A program made the translations under genes and the position numbers. A DNA stretch of 64,000 bases from Hemicordylus capensis (taxonomy: Eukaryota > Chordata > Lepidosauria > Squamata > Cordylidae): positions 145,219,501-145,283,500 of the forward strand of contig NC_069661.1 of NCBI RefSeq assembly GCF_027244095.1, written 5' to 3'. A model generated the notes under the pieces. The model did not search any database, was not told the origin of the DNA, and worked only from the letters and a program-made list of their open reading frames with translations. Each line of letters begins with the position of its first letter. The stretch's first letter is position 1. Positions 49,601 to 51,879 of the stretch are shown here, piece after piece.

Positions 49601-50196
49601 AAGCCGCTGCCAGTCTGTGAAGACAATACTGAGCTAGATAGACCAATGGTCTGACTCCATATATAGCAGTTTCTTATGTTCCTATCACTCGCTTTGCAGG
49701 TGAGACTCATACTGAGTAGTCAAGGTTTGAAGAGCCCAGTGAGAGGAGGCATGGTTATAGAAGATGATTAAGATCTGCATGCATAGATATAGATATAGAG
49801 GTGGCAGTAAAGAGAAAAAGTGATTTCATGACACCATTGTCAGCACATTCATGAAACTGCCTTATATGGAGTCAGGCCATTGTTTATCTGACTGGCCATG
49901 GCTCTCTAATGTTTATCTGAAATCCTTGAGCTGGAGTCTCTGGGGACTGAAACAGGGACTTGGTGTATAGCAAGGTATCCTGTGCCTACCTCATAGAAAT
50001 ACAGAGAGACTGAGGATATCTTGTCTGTTATAGATGTATGGTTTATCTGTGTGTGTTGGCTCTTGGGTTTCAGTGGTGGTTCCAATTTTTCACTTTCTTC
50101 TATTTCCAGCACATGTTAAAAGAAGATGAAATGTTCAAAGACTTAGCTACTCGTTCCCCTAGTGCCAGTATAACAGATGAAGATTCAAATGTGTGA
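48..50196 (+). CDS. PPFIBP1: PPFIBP1 (liprin-beta-1), 3' portion, 22 coding exons
   Basis: Liprin-beta-1 is a cytoplasmic scaffold of the liprin family that pairs with liprin-alpha and LAR-type receptor phosphatases at cell-edge and synaptic adhesion sites. The joined exons are 48-162, 1592-1624, 3417-3478, 3835-3919, 9339-9496, 15634-15764, 19370-19423, 22014-22071, 23242-23271, 24562-24718, 27273-27305, 30096-30237, 30944-31072, 32188-32338, 34466-34577, 37808-37896, 40719-40841, 43022-43147, 44252-44440, 45769-45948, 48288-48353 and 50110-50196. They total 2310 nt, give 769 residues plus a stop, and keep one frame throughout. All introns are GT-AG. The order is coiled-coil end, Ser/Pro-rich linker, basic segment, SAM1 (exons 14-15), SAM2 (15-17), SAM3 (18-19) and acidic tail ending TDEDSNV. 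Agreement with remembered human liprin-beta-1 is near-complete in the SAM region and looser in the linker. The start codon and N-terminal coiled coil lie upstream of the window. I see no break in the gene. Confidence 0.97.
540..720 (-). repeat. Possible degraded LINE 3' tail
   Basis: A TTTATTTATTTATTGAG start followed by sequence like the reverse of a squamate L2/CR1 3' end. Weak and old; otherwise the 163-1591 intron shows nothing else. Confidence 0.25.
1592..1624 (+). CDS. PPFIBP1: PPFIBP1 33-nt microexon (DENCKKKLKDK)
   Basis: Between acceptor CTGAACAG and donor GTAAGG lie 33 nt in phase 1-1, so the exon can be skipped without changing frame. With the flanking bases it encodes DENCKKKLKDKN ahead of IEVQKMK. 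A similar ENFKKKLKEKN segment occurs in some mammalian liprin-beta isoforms (from memory). If skipped, the join reads DRDIEVQKMK. Alternative inclusion is an inference. Confidence 0.8.
3000..3200 (+). repeat. MIR/CORE-like SINE remnant
   Basis: Shows the sequence TAGTTCAAAT, then GCTGAGTGGCCTTGAAGCAAG, ...CAGCCTCAG..., CTTACAGGGTTATTGTG and AAAGCACTGTTGATAAGC, in the order of a MIR-type tRNA-derived SINE core and tail. Diverged. Confidence 0.5.
3417..3478 (+). CDS. PPFIBP1: PPFIBP1 exon 3 (IEVQKMKRAVESL)
   Basis: Acceptor CTTTCAG and donor GTACTA. The 62 nt complete the codon left open upstream and add IEVQKMKRAVESLMAANEEK, almost identical to human liprin-beta-1. It is coiled coil, and ends in phase 0. 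Confidence 0.95.
3835..3919 (+). CDS. PPFIBP1: PPFIBP1 exon 4 (coiled coil end)
   Basis: Acceptor CCCCAG and donor GTACAG. It encodes DRKIEELRQSLNRYKKVQDM and onward to QVKK, and leaves one base of the next codon. Human counterpart: DRKIEDLRQCLNRYKKMQD. This is the last helical segment before the variable linker. Confidence 0.95.
3980..7630. other. Intron 4, unassigned sequence
   Basis: No exon with conserved coding character. Open frames of 60-132 codons (for example 5317-5715 plus) match nothing I recognise. The 4860-6650 stretch is richer in G+C than its surroundings and may hold an old, unrecognised repeat. At 6660-7020 a TATAAAAGGCATTTATTAAG-containing block resembles repeat DNA but has no family features. 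Confidence 0.4.
7640..7868 (+). mobile_element. L2-type LINE, 3' end fragment
   Basis: Minus-free 3' end: a frame ending in the FKKTPENL-like C-terminus typical of L2, then ACCGCCCAGAGATGAAATT and GGGGCAGTGTACAAATTTG and an AATAAATAAA tail. Truncated at its 5' end. Confidence 0.65.
7885..9321 (+). mobile_element. Vingi/I-like LINE, 5'-truncated
   Basis: Reverse-transcriptase core (RQGCILAPILFNIYINS, then LYADDMVLMSLTPVGLRRAL), thumb (KIFKYLGMVFHSSG), a long C-terminal region and a CPCGSGD...HAVLHC zinc-knuckle-like end. The 3' end is CTGGTCAATGACCGAAATAAAG and a (GTTCT)n tail. The frame is broken: 8115-8372 and 8376-9176 are separated by a stop, and the region before 8115 is out of frame. 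The clade name is my best guess; R4 is an alternative. Confidence 0.7.
9339..9496 (+). CDS. PPFIBP1: PPFIBP1 exon 5 (acidic/Ser linker)
   Basis: Acceptor ACTGTTAG and donor GTATTT. It starts GKDDDCEEIENSAS and ends in PKTPEQ, phase 0. It corresponds to the human GKDGEYEELLNSSS segment and is strongly diverged, as is usual in this linker. The upstream intron end is occupied by the tail of a LINE (see 7885-9321). Confidence 0.9.
9992..10034. repeat. (CA)n microsatellite
   Basis: About 21 uninterrupted AC units inside the left arm of the foldback element. Confidence 0.95.
10934..11184 (-). pseudogene. L2 LINE ORF2 C-terminus
   Basis: Encodes GPGYLRERLLRYEPHRPLRS then PTRLVATQRRAFSAAAPRLW and NALPAEIR...FRKHLKTHLFNQAF, the standard L2/CR1 C-terminus. 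It was continuous with the 11321-13540 frame before the MITE inserted between GLG and GPGYL. Confidence 0.85.
11177..11328. mobile_element. hAT MITE (CAGGGATGGGGAACC ends) in the L2
   Basis: Element 11185-11320, 136 bp, with inverted ends CAGGGATGGGGAACCTTGGC and their complement. Exact 8-bp duplication GCCTAAGC at 11177-11184 and 11321-11328. The middle has the GACTACAACTCCCATAATCC palindrome shared with the other MITEs. Confidence 0.92.
11321..13540 (-). pseudogene. L2 LINE reverse transcriptase
   Basis: An uninterrupted minus-strand frame of about 740 codons carrying the C-terminal half of the endonuclease and the whole RT. Motifs: GDFNVHFG, FRPVSNL, AFDTIDH, VPQGS, YAHD (expected YADD), KLNPDKTEVL, RSLGVLLD. 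The lost second motif-C aspartate partner predicts an inactive polymerase although the frame is otherwise open. This is an element gene, not a host gene. Confidence 0.88.
15634..15764 (+). CDS. PPFIBP1: PPFIBP1 exon 6 (LQVSIPS linker)
   Basis: Acceptor TTTTTTGCAG and donor GTATGA. Encodes DSLQIHTSVLQVSIPSFSPP and a Lys/Ser/Glu-rich stretch to SEIG. The LQVSIPS core matches human ILQVSIPSLLP. Ends two bases into a codon. Confidence 0.92.
16085..16180 (+). mobile_element. L2/CR1-type LINE 3' end with (AAT)n tail
   Basis: TTGTAAACCACCCTGAGCC then GGAAGGGCGGTATAGAAATTG and an (AAT)n run; the standard 3' terminus of these LINEs. A second (AAT)n run lies at about 16277-16307. Confidence 0.75.
16850..17250. 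other. G+C-rich unassigned block
   Basis: A 400-bp stretch rich in G+C with overlapping open frames on both strands, none with family features. Possibly an old repeat; no splice sites or codon preference support a gene. Confidence 0.3.
18102..18899. mobile_element. hAT-like foldback element, 782 bp
   Basis: Element 18110-18891. Left end TAGTAGTGTGCACGGA, right end the complement of TAGGGGTGTGCACCGGACC. Exact 8-bp duplication TTCTTGAG at 18102-18109 and 18892-18899. Almost the entire element is one G+C-rich inverted repeat centred near 18525, with a smaller nested palindrome GCGCAGAAGGCTCCCTGC at the tip. Non-coding. Confidence 0.9.
19370..19423 (+). CDS. PPFIBP1: PPFIBP1 exon 7 (54 nt)
   Basis: Acceptor TTTTATAG and donor GTAAGT. 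Encodes EKRTPVAVIETQLGDTK. It aligns with human NIILGATVDTQLCDKL at ETQL/DTQL and the phase fits both neighbours. Its 54 nt are divisible by three, so skipping would be frame-neutral. Confidence 0.85.
19424..21490. other. Intron 7, first part
   Basis: No exon or recognised transposon beyond an exact 30-bp tandem duplication at 20235-20293 and AACCATGG-type motifs at 20366. Confidence 0.4.
20235..20293 (+). repeat. 30-bp perfect tandem duplication
   Basis: The unit GTTCAATTTCAGCCTAATCT... is present twice, identical over 29 bases with period 30. Confidence 0.9.
21501..21690 (+). repeat. Dispersed repeat (GTTGTGCCTTCGAGT family)
   Basis: AAGTTGTGCCTTCGAGTTGG, GACTCCTGGTGACCACAGAG, CTATGTGGTTTTCTTTGGT and GCACAGTGTGAGATGA. 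I recognise this as a common squamate interspersed repeat but cannot name the family. Confidence 0.5.
21818..21890 (-). mobile_element. LINE 3' end fragment
   Basis: GTTTATTTGACATATTTATA then CCCTCCCAAAACGTACATAT and GGGCAGCTCACAAT, the reverse of a squamate LINE 3' terminus. Confidence 0.5.
22014..22071 (+). CDS. PPFIBP1: PPFIBP1 exon 8 (QKSSSLGNLKK)
   Basis: Acceptor GTGTCTAG and donor GTAGGT. Encodes LTSALQKSSSLGNLKKDPSE, matching human LTSSLQKSSSLGNLKKETS. This is one of the best conserved islands of the linker. Ends in phase 0. Confidence 0.93.
23242..23271 (+). CDS. PPFIBP1: PPFIBP1 30-nt microexon 9
   Basis: Acceptor CAAACAG and donor GTAGAG. Encodes EKEPVQKQEE (human EKETIQKTSE). 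It is a phase 0-0 cassette of ten codons. A (TG)n microsatellite starts five bases into the downstream intron. Confidence 0.85.
23277..23315. repeat. (TG)n microsatellite at exon 9 donor
   Basis: About 19 TG units with one interruption, starting five bases after the GT of the exon 9 donor. Confidence 0.95.
23993..24448 (+). mobile_element. tRNA-related SINE-like repeat, split by a MITE
   Basis: GGAAGCTGCCTTATACCAAG TCAGACCATTGGTCCATC ... CAGTATTGTCTACAC, then after the MITE GACTGGCAGC...CAGGCAGGAGTCTCTCTCAG, CCCATCCCCTG and CTACCACAAGACAAGCTCTC. Four more copies occur in the window. The right part resembles a reversed tRNA-type head, so the family probably transcribes from the opposite strand. 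Confidence 0.65.
24048..24199. mobile_element. hAT MITE (CAAGGATTCTCAAC ends)
   Basis: Element 24056-24191, 136 bp. Inverted ends CAAGGATTCTCAACATTGGG and the complement. The 8-bp duplication GTCTACAC/GTCTATAC (one difference) lies inside the SINE-like repeat. The middle GGACTTCAACTCCCATAATC palindrome is shared with the MITE at 44586. Confidence 0.9.
24562..24718 (+). CDS. PPFIBP1: PPFIBP1 exon 10 (RSSFGRGFFKIKSNKR)
   Basis: Acceptor CAATCAG and donor GTAGGT. Encodes SKASIEGNKYGTLPP followed by FGTRKARSSFGRGFFKIKSN and KRTASAPNL. The basic RGFFKIKSNKRTASAPNL block is essentially invariant with mammals. Ends in phase 1, which lets it join either the 27273 microexon or exon 12. Confidence 0.96.
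25200..26750. other. Intron 10, unassigned
   Basis: No conserved exon or recognisable repeat. Ordinary AT-rich intron sequence. Confidence 0.4.
26765..26995 (+). repeat. MIR-like SINE remnant
   Basis: CAATTCAAATTTTGCCTTTG, GGCAAGCCACTTCTGCTCCA, CAGTATGGGGGCAGTGATCC and ATATAAAGGATTTTGTGCAC follow the order of a tRNA-derived core SINE. Confidence 0.5.
27273..27305 (+). CDS. PPFIBP1: PPFIBP1 33-nt microexon 11 (DRSRSASAPTL)
   Basis: Acceptor GCCTGAAG and donor GTATAG. Encodes DRSRSASAPTL in phase 1-1. It repeats the RTASAPNL motif that ends exon 10 and contains a textbook RSxSxP 14-3-3 mode-1 sequence. Mammals have an equivalent optional segment (DRKRSASAPTL, from memory). The polypyrimidine tract is weak, which suits a regulated exon. 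Confidence 0.85.
   Translation: MAVEVQVHPP
27925..28091. mobile_element. Tigger-like (pogo) MITE, degraded
   Basis: TAAAGGTGGCCCTCATTATT CGCGG at the left and GGTGCTGGGGCCATCTGTA at the right resemble the CAGGTGGACC...GTTATCCGCGG ends of the three copies at 35465, 46249 and 51435. TA at each end. Most internal sequence is lost. Confidence 0.55.
28100..29180. other. Intron 11, unassigned
   Basis: No exon and no recognisable transposon between the Tigger-like remnant and the SINE-like copy at 29186. Confidence 0.4.
29186..29357 (+). mobile_element. SINE-like repeat copy (GGAAGCTGCCTT family)
   Basis: AACATAGGAAGCTGCCTTCT ACTGAGTCAGACCATTGG and CTCTCAGCCCTATCTTGGAG. It ends abruptly where the foldback element at 29358 begins. 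Confidence 0.65.
29358..29715. mobile_element. hAT-like foldback element, right end missing
   Basis: Left end TAGGGATGTACCTGAAC. Inverted arms pair AGGTCC...CCTTACCTGC with GCAGGTAAGGACCT and GGCCATTTGCATGGTCAGCA with TGCTGACCACGCAAATGGCC. The distal right end and its duplication are not visible. Confidence 0.7.
30096..30237 (+). CDS. PPFIBP1: PPFIBP1 exon 12 (PPSPDSKKKTRGIKKLFG)
   Basis: Acceptor is a tandem TAGCAG (NAGNAG). The upstream choice, used here, gives AETEKGSADHLDL as in human AETEKETAEHLDL; the other drops one codon. The exon continues with PPSPDSKKKTRGIKKLFG. The donor GTAATT leaves two bases of an Arg codon. Confidence 0.92.
30260..30500 (-). mobile_element. L2/CR1-type LINE 3' UTR
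   Basis: Reverse of ...CCTTTGGGGACAGG..., CTGCCCTGAGCCATTTTTAG and GGTGGTATAGAAATCAAATT with an ATT-repeat end. It starts 23 bases after the exon 12 donor. Confidence 0.7.
30944..31072 (+). CDS. PPFIBP1: PPFIBP1 exon 13 (LRRSQSTTFNPDDM)
   Basis: Acceptor TTATTTAG and donor GTAAGA. Encodes LRRSQSTTFNPDDMPETEFK and then RGGTRATAGPRLGWSRDLGQ. Nearly identical to mammalian liprin-beta-1. The LRRSQS site is a conserved basophilic-kinase-like motif. Confidence 0.96.
32188..32338 (+). CDS. PPFIBP1: PPFIBP1 exon 14 (SAM domain 1)
   Basis: Acceptor CATTTTAG and donor GTAAGC. Encodes DLDMPFAKWTKEQVCSWLQD, then GLGSYINNGKHW and LLQASQTDLEK. The W-x-x-E-x-V-x-x-WL start and the long hydrophobic helix are the first SAM domain, which mediates liprin heteromer contacts. 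Confidence 0.97.
32409..32560. mobile_element. hAT MITE (CAGTGT...CTAACAGGGATTCCC ends)
   Basis: Element 32417-32552, 136 bp. Outer ends CAGTGTACTG and CGGGAACACTG, inner inverted CTAACAGGGATTCCC. The 8-bp duplication AATGGCAC/AATGGTGC (one difference). The middle TTGACTACAACTCCCAGAAT palindrome is retained. It starts 78 bases after the exon 14 donor. Confidence 0.88.
32600..33120. repeat. Degenerate duplicated block related to the 9871 foldback
   Basis: Two diverged units about 300 bp apart share TTCTGAAATT, ATAGGAC and CATGGCGGAAAATT motifs (32612 on, and 32912 on). The CATCATTCTATCCCAATGTG segment at 32806 resembles the repeated motif of the 9871-15221 element. Confidence 0.5.
33130..33477. 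repeat. Irregular T/G-rich repeated block
   Basis: Repeats of the type GTTGTG(G/T)...GCAAATGCACTCTGGCCCA and CATGCACCCTGGCTCAAATC with a (CTGT)n run at 33304-33322. Period roughly 130 bp, imperfect. Confidence 0.45.
33478..33525. repeat. (GT)n microsatellite
   Basis: 24 uninterrupted GT units. Confidence 0.95.
33790..33900. mobile_element. Tigger-like MITE fragment
   Basis: CCGACCCACAGATACACAAG GTTGACATG and TTTATTTAACAAATCCCTAAG match 35771-35840 of the fuller copy. No ends seen. Confidence 0.6.
34466..34577 (+). CDS. PPFIBP1: PPFIBP1 exon 15 (SAM1 end, SAM2 start)
   Basis: Acceptor ACATGTAG and donor GTAATT. Encodes ELGIKHPLHRKKLQLALQAL, then GSEEENSHGKLDYNWVT. The LGI-x-x-x-LHRKKLQLAL helix closes SAM1. 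Ends in phase 1. Confidence 0.96.
35463..35897. mobile_element. Tigger-like (pogo) element, 431 bp
   Basis: Element 35465-35895 between TA dinucleotides. Left CAGGAGGACTTCTATATTCA CGGGGG, right ending TCGAGGCCCTCCTG. Non-coding. Confidence 0.8.
35898..37431 (-). mobile_element. Vingi/I-like LINE, 5'-truncated, second copy
   Basis: Minus strand. Frames 36729-37391 (KIMAFTRRPKIHFWWIEGH, then HYKYLGVVFHSGG, LLYGAQLGPFPN) and the C-terminal part near 36283-36560 correspond segment by segment to the plus-strand copy at 8115-9176. The YADD motif region is missing. The 3' end CTGGCCTATGACCGTAATAA AG parallels CTGGTCAATGACCGAAATAAAG of the first copy. Several frame breaks. Confidence 0.7.
37646..37693. 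repeat. (GT)n(CG)n alternating purine-pyrimidine tract
   Basis: About 17 GT units run directly into six CG units, 115 bases upstream of exon 16. Potential Z-DNA. Confidence 0.95.
37808..37896 (+). CDS. PPFIBP1: PPFIBP1 exon 16 (SAM domain 2)
   Basis: Acceptor CTCACCTAG and donor GTAAGT. Encodes RWLDDIGLPQYKTQFDEGKV then DGRMLHYMTV. The WLDDIGLPQY and DGRML motifs are diagnostic of the second liprin SAM domain. Confidence 0.97.
38180..38330 (+). mobile_element. CR1-type LINE 3' UTR remnant
   Basis: GGCAGATGCCCTCTTTCCCC, GGCAGGATGCTGGGCTGGAT and TGATCCAACTTAGTC match the AGGATGCTGGACTAGATGGG CCTTGGGCCTGATCCAGC tail seen at 44150. Confidence 0.6.
38599..39804. mobile_element. Solo-LTR-like insertion (fossil) with internal hairpin
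   Basis: Segment 38604-39799 begins TGTAGCGG and ends CACTACA and sits inside a LINE 3' UTR. The flanks are CTATG and CTGTG, a 5-bp duplication with one difference. TG...CA ends with a short duplication suggest a solo LTR; no internal genes are present. Family unknown. Modest age judging by the flanking difference. Confidence 0.55.
38968..39386. repeat. Nearly loop-free inverted repeat, about 207-bp arms
   Basis: 38968-39174 is mirrored by 39176-39386 with only scattered differences (for example CATATGGAAGCC against the complement of GGCTTCCATCTG-type bases). Centre near 39175 (GGAATAAACAGTTTTATCCC). Outside this span the two sides do not match. Confidence 0.9.
40719..40841 (+). CDS. PPFIBP1: PPFIBP1 exon 17 (SAM2 end)
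   Basis: Acceptor TTTTACAG and donor GTAACT. Encodes DDLLSLKVVSVLHHLSIKRA then IQVLRINNFEPNCLRRRPSD. Identical in character to the human exon. Forty-one codons, phase 0 at both ends. Confidence 0.97.
41063..41437. mobile_element. hAT-like foldback element, 359 bp
   Basis: Element 41071-41429. Ends TAGGGATGTGCTCAGAACC and the complement of TAGGGATGTGCTTCAACC. Flanks GTGTACAC/GTGCACCC (6 of 8 alike). Arms pair GGAGGGTGCACTTA with TAAGTGCATCCTCC and CCGGTGCTGGGTTTGTAAA with TTTACAACCCCAGCACCGG. Confidence 0.8.
42000..42950. other. Intron 17, second part, unassigned
   Basis: No exon and no recognised repeat. Short open frames only. Confidence 0.4.
43022..43147 (+). CDS. PPFIBP1: PPFIBP1 exon 18 (SAM domain 3)
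   Basis: Acceptor TTGGCAG and donor GTAAGA. Encodes NNIVPSEVTQWTNHRVMEWL then RSVDLAEYAPNLRGSGVHGG and LM. The third SAM domain, with WTNHRVMEWLRSVDLAEY conserved. Confidence 0.97.
43287..43862 (-). mobile_element. CR1-type LINE, 3' end of ORF2 plus 3' UTR
   Basis: The minus frame 43487-43855 reads VWPHLEYCVQLWSPYLKKDI then LEKVQKRATKMIRGLEHLPY and TLEKRRLRGDMIEVHKIM, the canonical CR1 C-terminus. The 3' UTR (43287-43486) contains the complement of GGATGCTGGACTGGATGGG CCTTGTGCC. 5'-truncated. Confidence 0.88.
43990..44213 (+). mobile_element. CR1-type LINE 3' UTR, second copy
   Basis: CCACCTCCAGCCTCAGAGAC, GGTGGGCCACTGTGTGAAGC and AGGATGCTGGACTAGATGGG then CCTGATCCAGCAGGCC. Opposite in orientation to the copy at 43287 and ending 38 bases before exon 19. 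Confidence 0.8.
44252..44440 (+). CDS. PPFIBP1: PPFIBP1 exon 19 (SAM3 end)
   Basis: Acceptor GCTTTACAG and donor GTATGT. Encodes VLEPRFNVETMAQLLNIPPN, then KTLLRRHLATHFNLLIGQEA and YVLLTATAKVR. An inner GTGAGG could act as a donor six bases earlier, but the outer one keeps the human-like KV-basic-PKK join. Confidence 0.97.
44578..44731. mobile_element. hAT MITE (CAGGGTTTCTCAAC ends)
   Basis: Element 44586-44723, 138 bp. Inverted ends CAGGGTTTCTCAACATGTGG and complement. Exact 8-bp duplication CTTTAGAA at 44578-44585 and 44724-44731. A close relative of the MITE at 24056. Confidence 0.93.
44894..45125 (+). mobile_element. tRNA-derived SINE
   Basis: AGCCAGCGTGTTGTAGTGGT TAGAGTGCTGG carries an A-box-like TAGTGGTTAGAGTG and the B box GAGTTCAAATCC. 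Then GGCCAGTCACTT, CACCGGGTTGTTGTGAGGAG, TACACTGCTCTGGGCTCCTT and a (GAAT)n end. A common squamate SINE. Confidence 0.8.
45769..45948 (+). CDS. PPFIBP1: PPFIBP1 exon 20 (PKKLTFSNFGNLRKKK)
   Basis: Acceptor TTTTGCAG and donor GTAAGC. Encodes PKKLTFSNFGNLRKKKQDDG then EEYVCPMDLGQASGSGS and KGFKPGLDIRVYDDDDLDRL. Sixty codons, collinear with the mammalian tail. Confidence 0.97.
46055..46215 (+). repeat. Local duplication, copy A
   Basis: TAACATACC, GTTGTTCCTG, GGCACTAATATATAGACAAA ACTTGGATTTATTCTTGAG recur in the same order at 47452-47602. It has diverged by about a quarter. Confidence 0.7.
46247..46698. mobile_element. Tigger-like (pogo) element, 448 bp
   Basis: Element 46249-46696 between TA dinucleotides. 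Left CAGGTGGACCCCATTATCCA CAGGGG, right GGCAAGGTTCGCCTG. Non-coding. Confidence 0.82.
46735..46912 (-). mobile_element. tRNA-derived SINE, reversed
   Basis: On the minus strand: TATGGTGTTGTGGATAGAGT GCCAGCC, GGTCAAATA, TGGACCAGTCACATT and GTTGTTGCAAGGATAA, the order of the SINE at 44894. More diverged. Confidence 0.65.
46977..47454. mobile_element. hAT-like foldback element, 462 bp
   Basis: Element 46985-47446. Left TAGGGGTGTGCACGGAACCG, right the complement of TAGGGATGGGCCCGGACC. Exact 8-bp duplication GTTGGCCT at 46977-46984 and 47447-47454. Arms mirror GGGGCGGCAGGACACCTCCC and AAAAGACTCCCAGGAGTCC. Centre near 47210. Confidence 0.93.
47452..47602 (+). repeat. Local duplication, copy B
   Basis: Homologous to 46055-46215 (see copy A). 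Its left part was split by the foldback element at 46985. Confidence 0.7.
48288..48353 (+). CDS. PPFIBP1: PPFIBP1 exon 21 (EGTVRQIGAFSEGINNLT)
   Basis: Acceptor ATTGTAG and donor GTAAGT. Encodes MEDSEGTVRQIGAFSEGINN then LT, identical to human. Twenty-two codons, phase 0 at both ends. Confidence 0.97.
48600..49200. other. Unassigned G+C-richer block in intron 21
   Basis: Contains CCTGGCAGGCTTTACAACCC and pyrimidine-rich runs; open frames on both strands have no family features. Possibly an unnamed repeat. Confidence 0.35.
49550..49684 (-). mobile_element. SINE-like repeat copy (GGAAGCTGCCTT family), reversed
   Basis: CTTCTCCAAGATAGGGCTGA GAGAGATTCCTGCCTGC, GCCAGTCTGTGAAGACAATA and GACCAATGGTCTGACTC are the reverse of the copy at 58424. 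Confidence 0.7.
49848..49980 (+). mobile_element. SINE-like repeat, diverged relative
   Basis: CATGAAACTGCCTTATATGG AGTCAGGCCATTG and CTCTGGGGACTGAAACAGG resemble the family whose right end is a reversed tRNA-type head. Confidence 0.5.
50110..50196 (+). CDS. PPFIBP1: PPFIBP1 last coding exon and stop
   Basis: Acceptor TATTTCCAG. Encodes HMLKEDEMFKDLATRSPSAS then ITDEDSNV and TGA at 50194-50196. The terminal SITDEDSNV is invariant in vertebrate liprin-beta-1, which confirms the end of the reading frame. Confidence 0.97.
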   Translation, partial: HMLKEDEMFKDLATRSPSASITDEDSNV

Positions 50197-51360
50197 CAGT
50201 TTTATAGATGTTGGACATCCAAAGAAGAATTCTGTTTCTTGATACTGCAAGGAATGCCACTGTTGTATGTGATGGAGACAGCACATCATGTAATGTAGGG
50301 TCGCTTTTGCTTCTGTTTGTTAGAAGTGATTTTTCAAGTGGAAAACCAGAAAAGGTGCCTATTTAAAAAGTTGCCATAAAAGATGAATGGAAACAAAAAA
50401 TAACCAGACACATTATGAGGGAGAGGGGGGAAATGTGTATTTTTCTCCCTAGTATTGAAAATTGTGACATATTTCAAATCATCATATTTAATATGATTCT
50501 GCTGCCATAATGTTGCTGGATATAGTTGTGCCATAACGTACGTGTGTGTGTGTGTCTGTAATACAGAGAGAACATTATTGAACTATAGACCTGTGGAATC
50601 AGCAACCATTGTGGCTTTTTCAGCAGGGGAAAACCTCCTGGCATTCGTGGTTTCCAATATGAATGCTTTACTGAAAGTGAATAACCAATTCATCCATTTG
50701 ATATCCAATGTAGGCCTCTTTTTATACTGCCAAGTACATGATCCCCAAAATCTAAAGCCTGATTGTCTTTTTTTATACAATTTTTATTAATTAAGAGAGA
50801 GAGAAATGTATTGAGTACATACAAATCAGAGATGTTATATTGTGAAGTAAGGTGATGATTTTTATAAAGAGAGAATTCCAGTTTGAAAACCAGCCGGTTA
50901 CTGGAGAAGTCAGACTGACCTTGAAATGGCACATACTATTCCCCTGCCCCCTCCACCCCACCCCGTAAACAGTGTCTGCATTCTTACATTGAGAATGAAA
51001 TTATTGCATGTTTGTAGTTCTTACCCCTTCATCTTAAAAAAAAAAAAAGTTTCTGCACCATTTTGTTTCCCCCCTCATTAAAATAGGATTCTAGTACCAT
51101 TTTAAAATTATCATTGCAGATATTGAAAATCATATTTTTGACTGAGCAGCAACCTGTGTCTTTGTTGGCAGAACGATCTTCTTTATTGCATTCTTCAACG
51201 GCAGGTTTCTTTTAAATAAACGCAGAGAGGAATATTAGCCAAGCTCCTTTATTTTACAGTATTAAATTCAGTCATGGATTCTTGCCTTCTAAGTAGACTT
51301 GGCCATAACATATTGATTCTATTTATACTTTTTAAAAAATAAAGCACAACATTTTTTTTA
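50197..51360 (+). other. PPFIBP1: PPFIBP1 3' UTR (probable)
   Basis: Non-coding, AT-rich sequence following the stop. AATAAA hexamers lie at 51215-51220 and 51338-51343, both followed by AT/T-rich sequence, and are the likely cleavage signals. The boundary is an inference; a further AATAAA near 52719 would allow a longer form. Confidence 0.5.
51215..51220 (+). terminator. Candidate poly(A) signal of PPFIBP1
   Basis: Canonical AATAAA about 1.0 kb after the stop codon. A second copy occurs at 51338-51343. Use is not demonstrated. Confidence 0.4.
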
Positions 51361-51432
51361 CTTTTTTAAATTATCAGACTTGTAAAATTCAGATTAGCCA
51401 GTGAAATTTTGTTGGCCATGCATTCAACAGAA

Positions 51433-51878
51433 TACAGGTGGACCTTGTTATCTGCGGGGGTTCCATTCTCATCTGAGACCATGGATAGTGAGGCATAGAA
51501 GCAATGGGAATCGGGGGGTTAGGTTCCTGGGTGCGAAAAAGGCTAAAAATGGCTGGAAAGGGTCAAAATAATAGTGCTTTACTGTGCTCTGCAGGTCTCC
51601 AGCTGTCCAGCAATGCTCCCCAAACCCACCATTGTTCTGTGAAAAATCAGGAGGTGTCTTTTGTTTTGTTTTTTTAAGGAAAGAGCCACAAAATGGTGGT
51701 TTAACAAAATGGTGGCTGGAAATTACCTCGGAGATCATTTCCGGCCACATAGAAACCGTGGATATGTGGGTTTTAACCATTTTGTAAACTGCTTATACAG
51801 AGGTCAGTTCTCCATAGCCTGATAGCGGCTATATGGAACCATTCATATTGGGACTGCAAGTGATGAGGTCCACCTGTA
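51433..51878. mobile_element. Tigger-like (pogo) element, 442 bp
   Basis: Element 51435-51876 between TA dinucleotides. CAGGTGGACCTTGTTATCTG CGGGGG at the left and GATGAGGTCCACCTG at the right. It lies just past the candidate PPFIBP1 poly(A) sites. Confidence 0.85.
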
Positions 51879-51879
51879 C

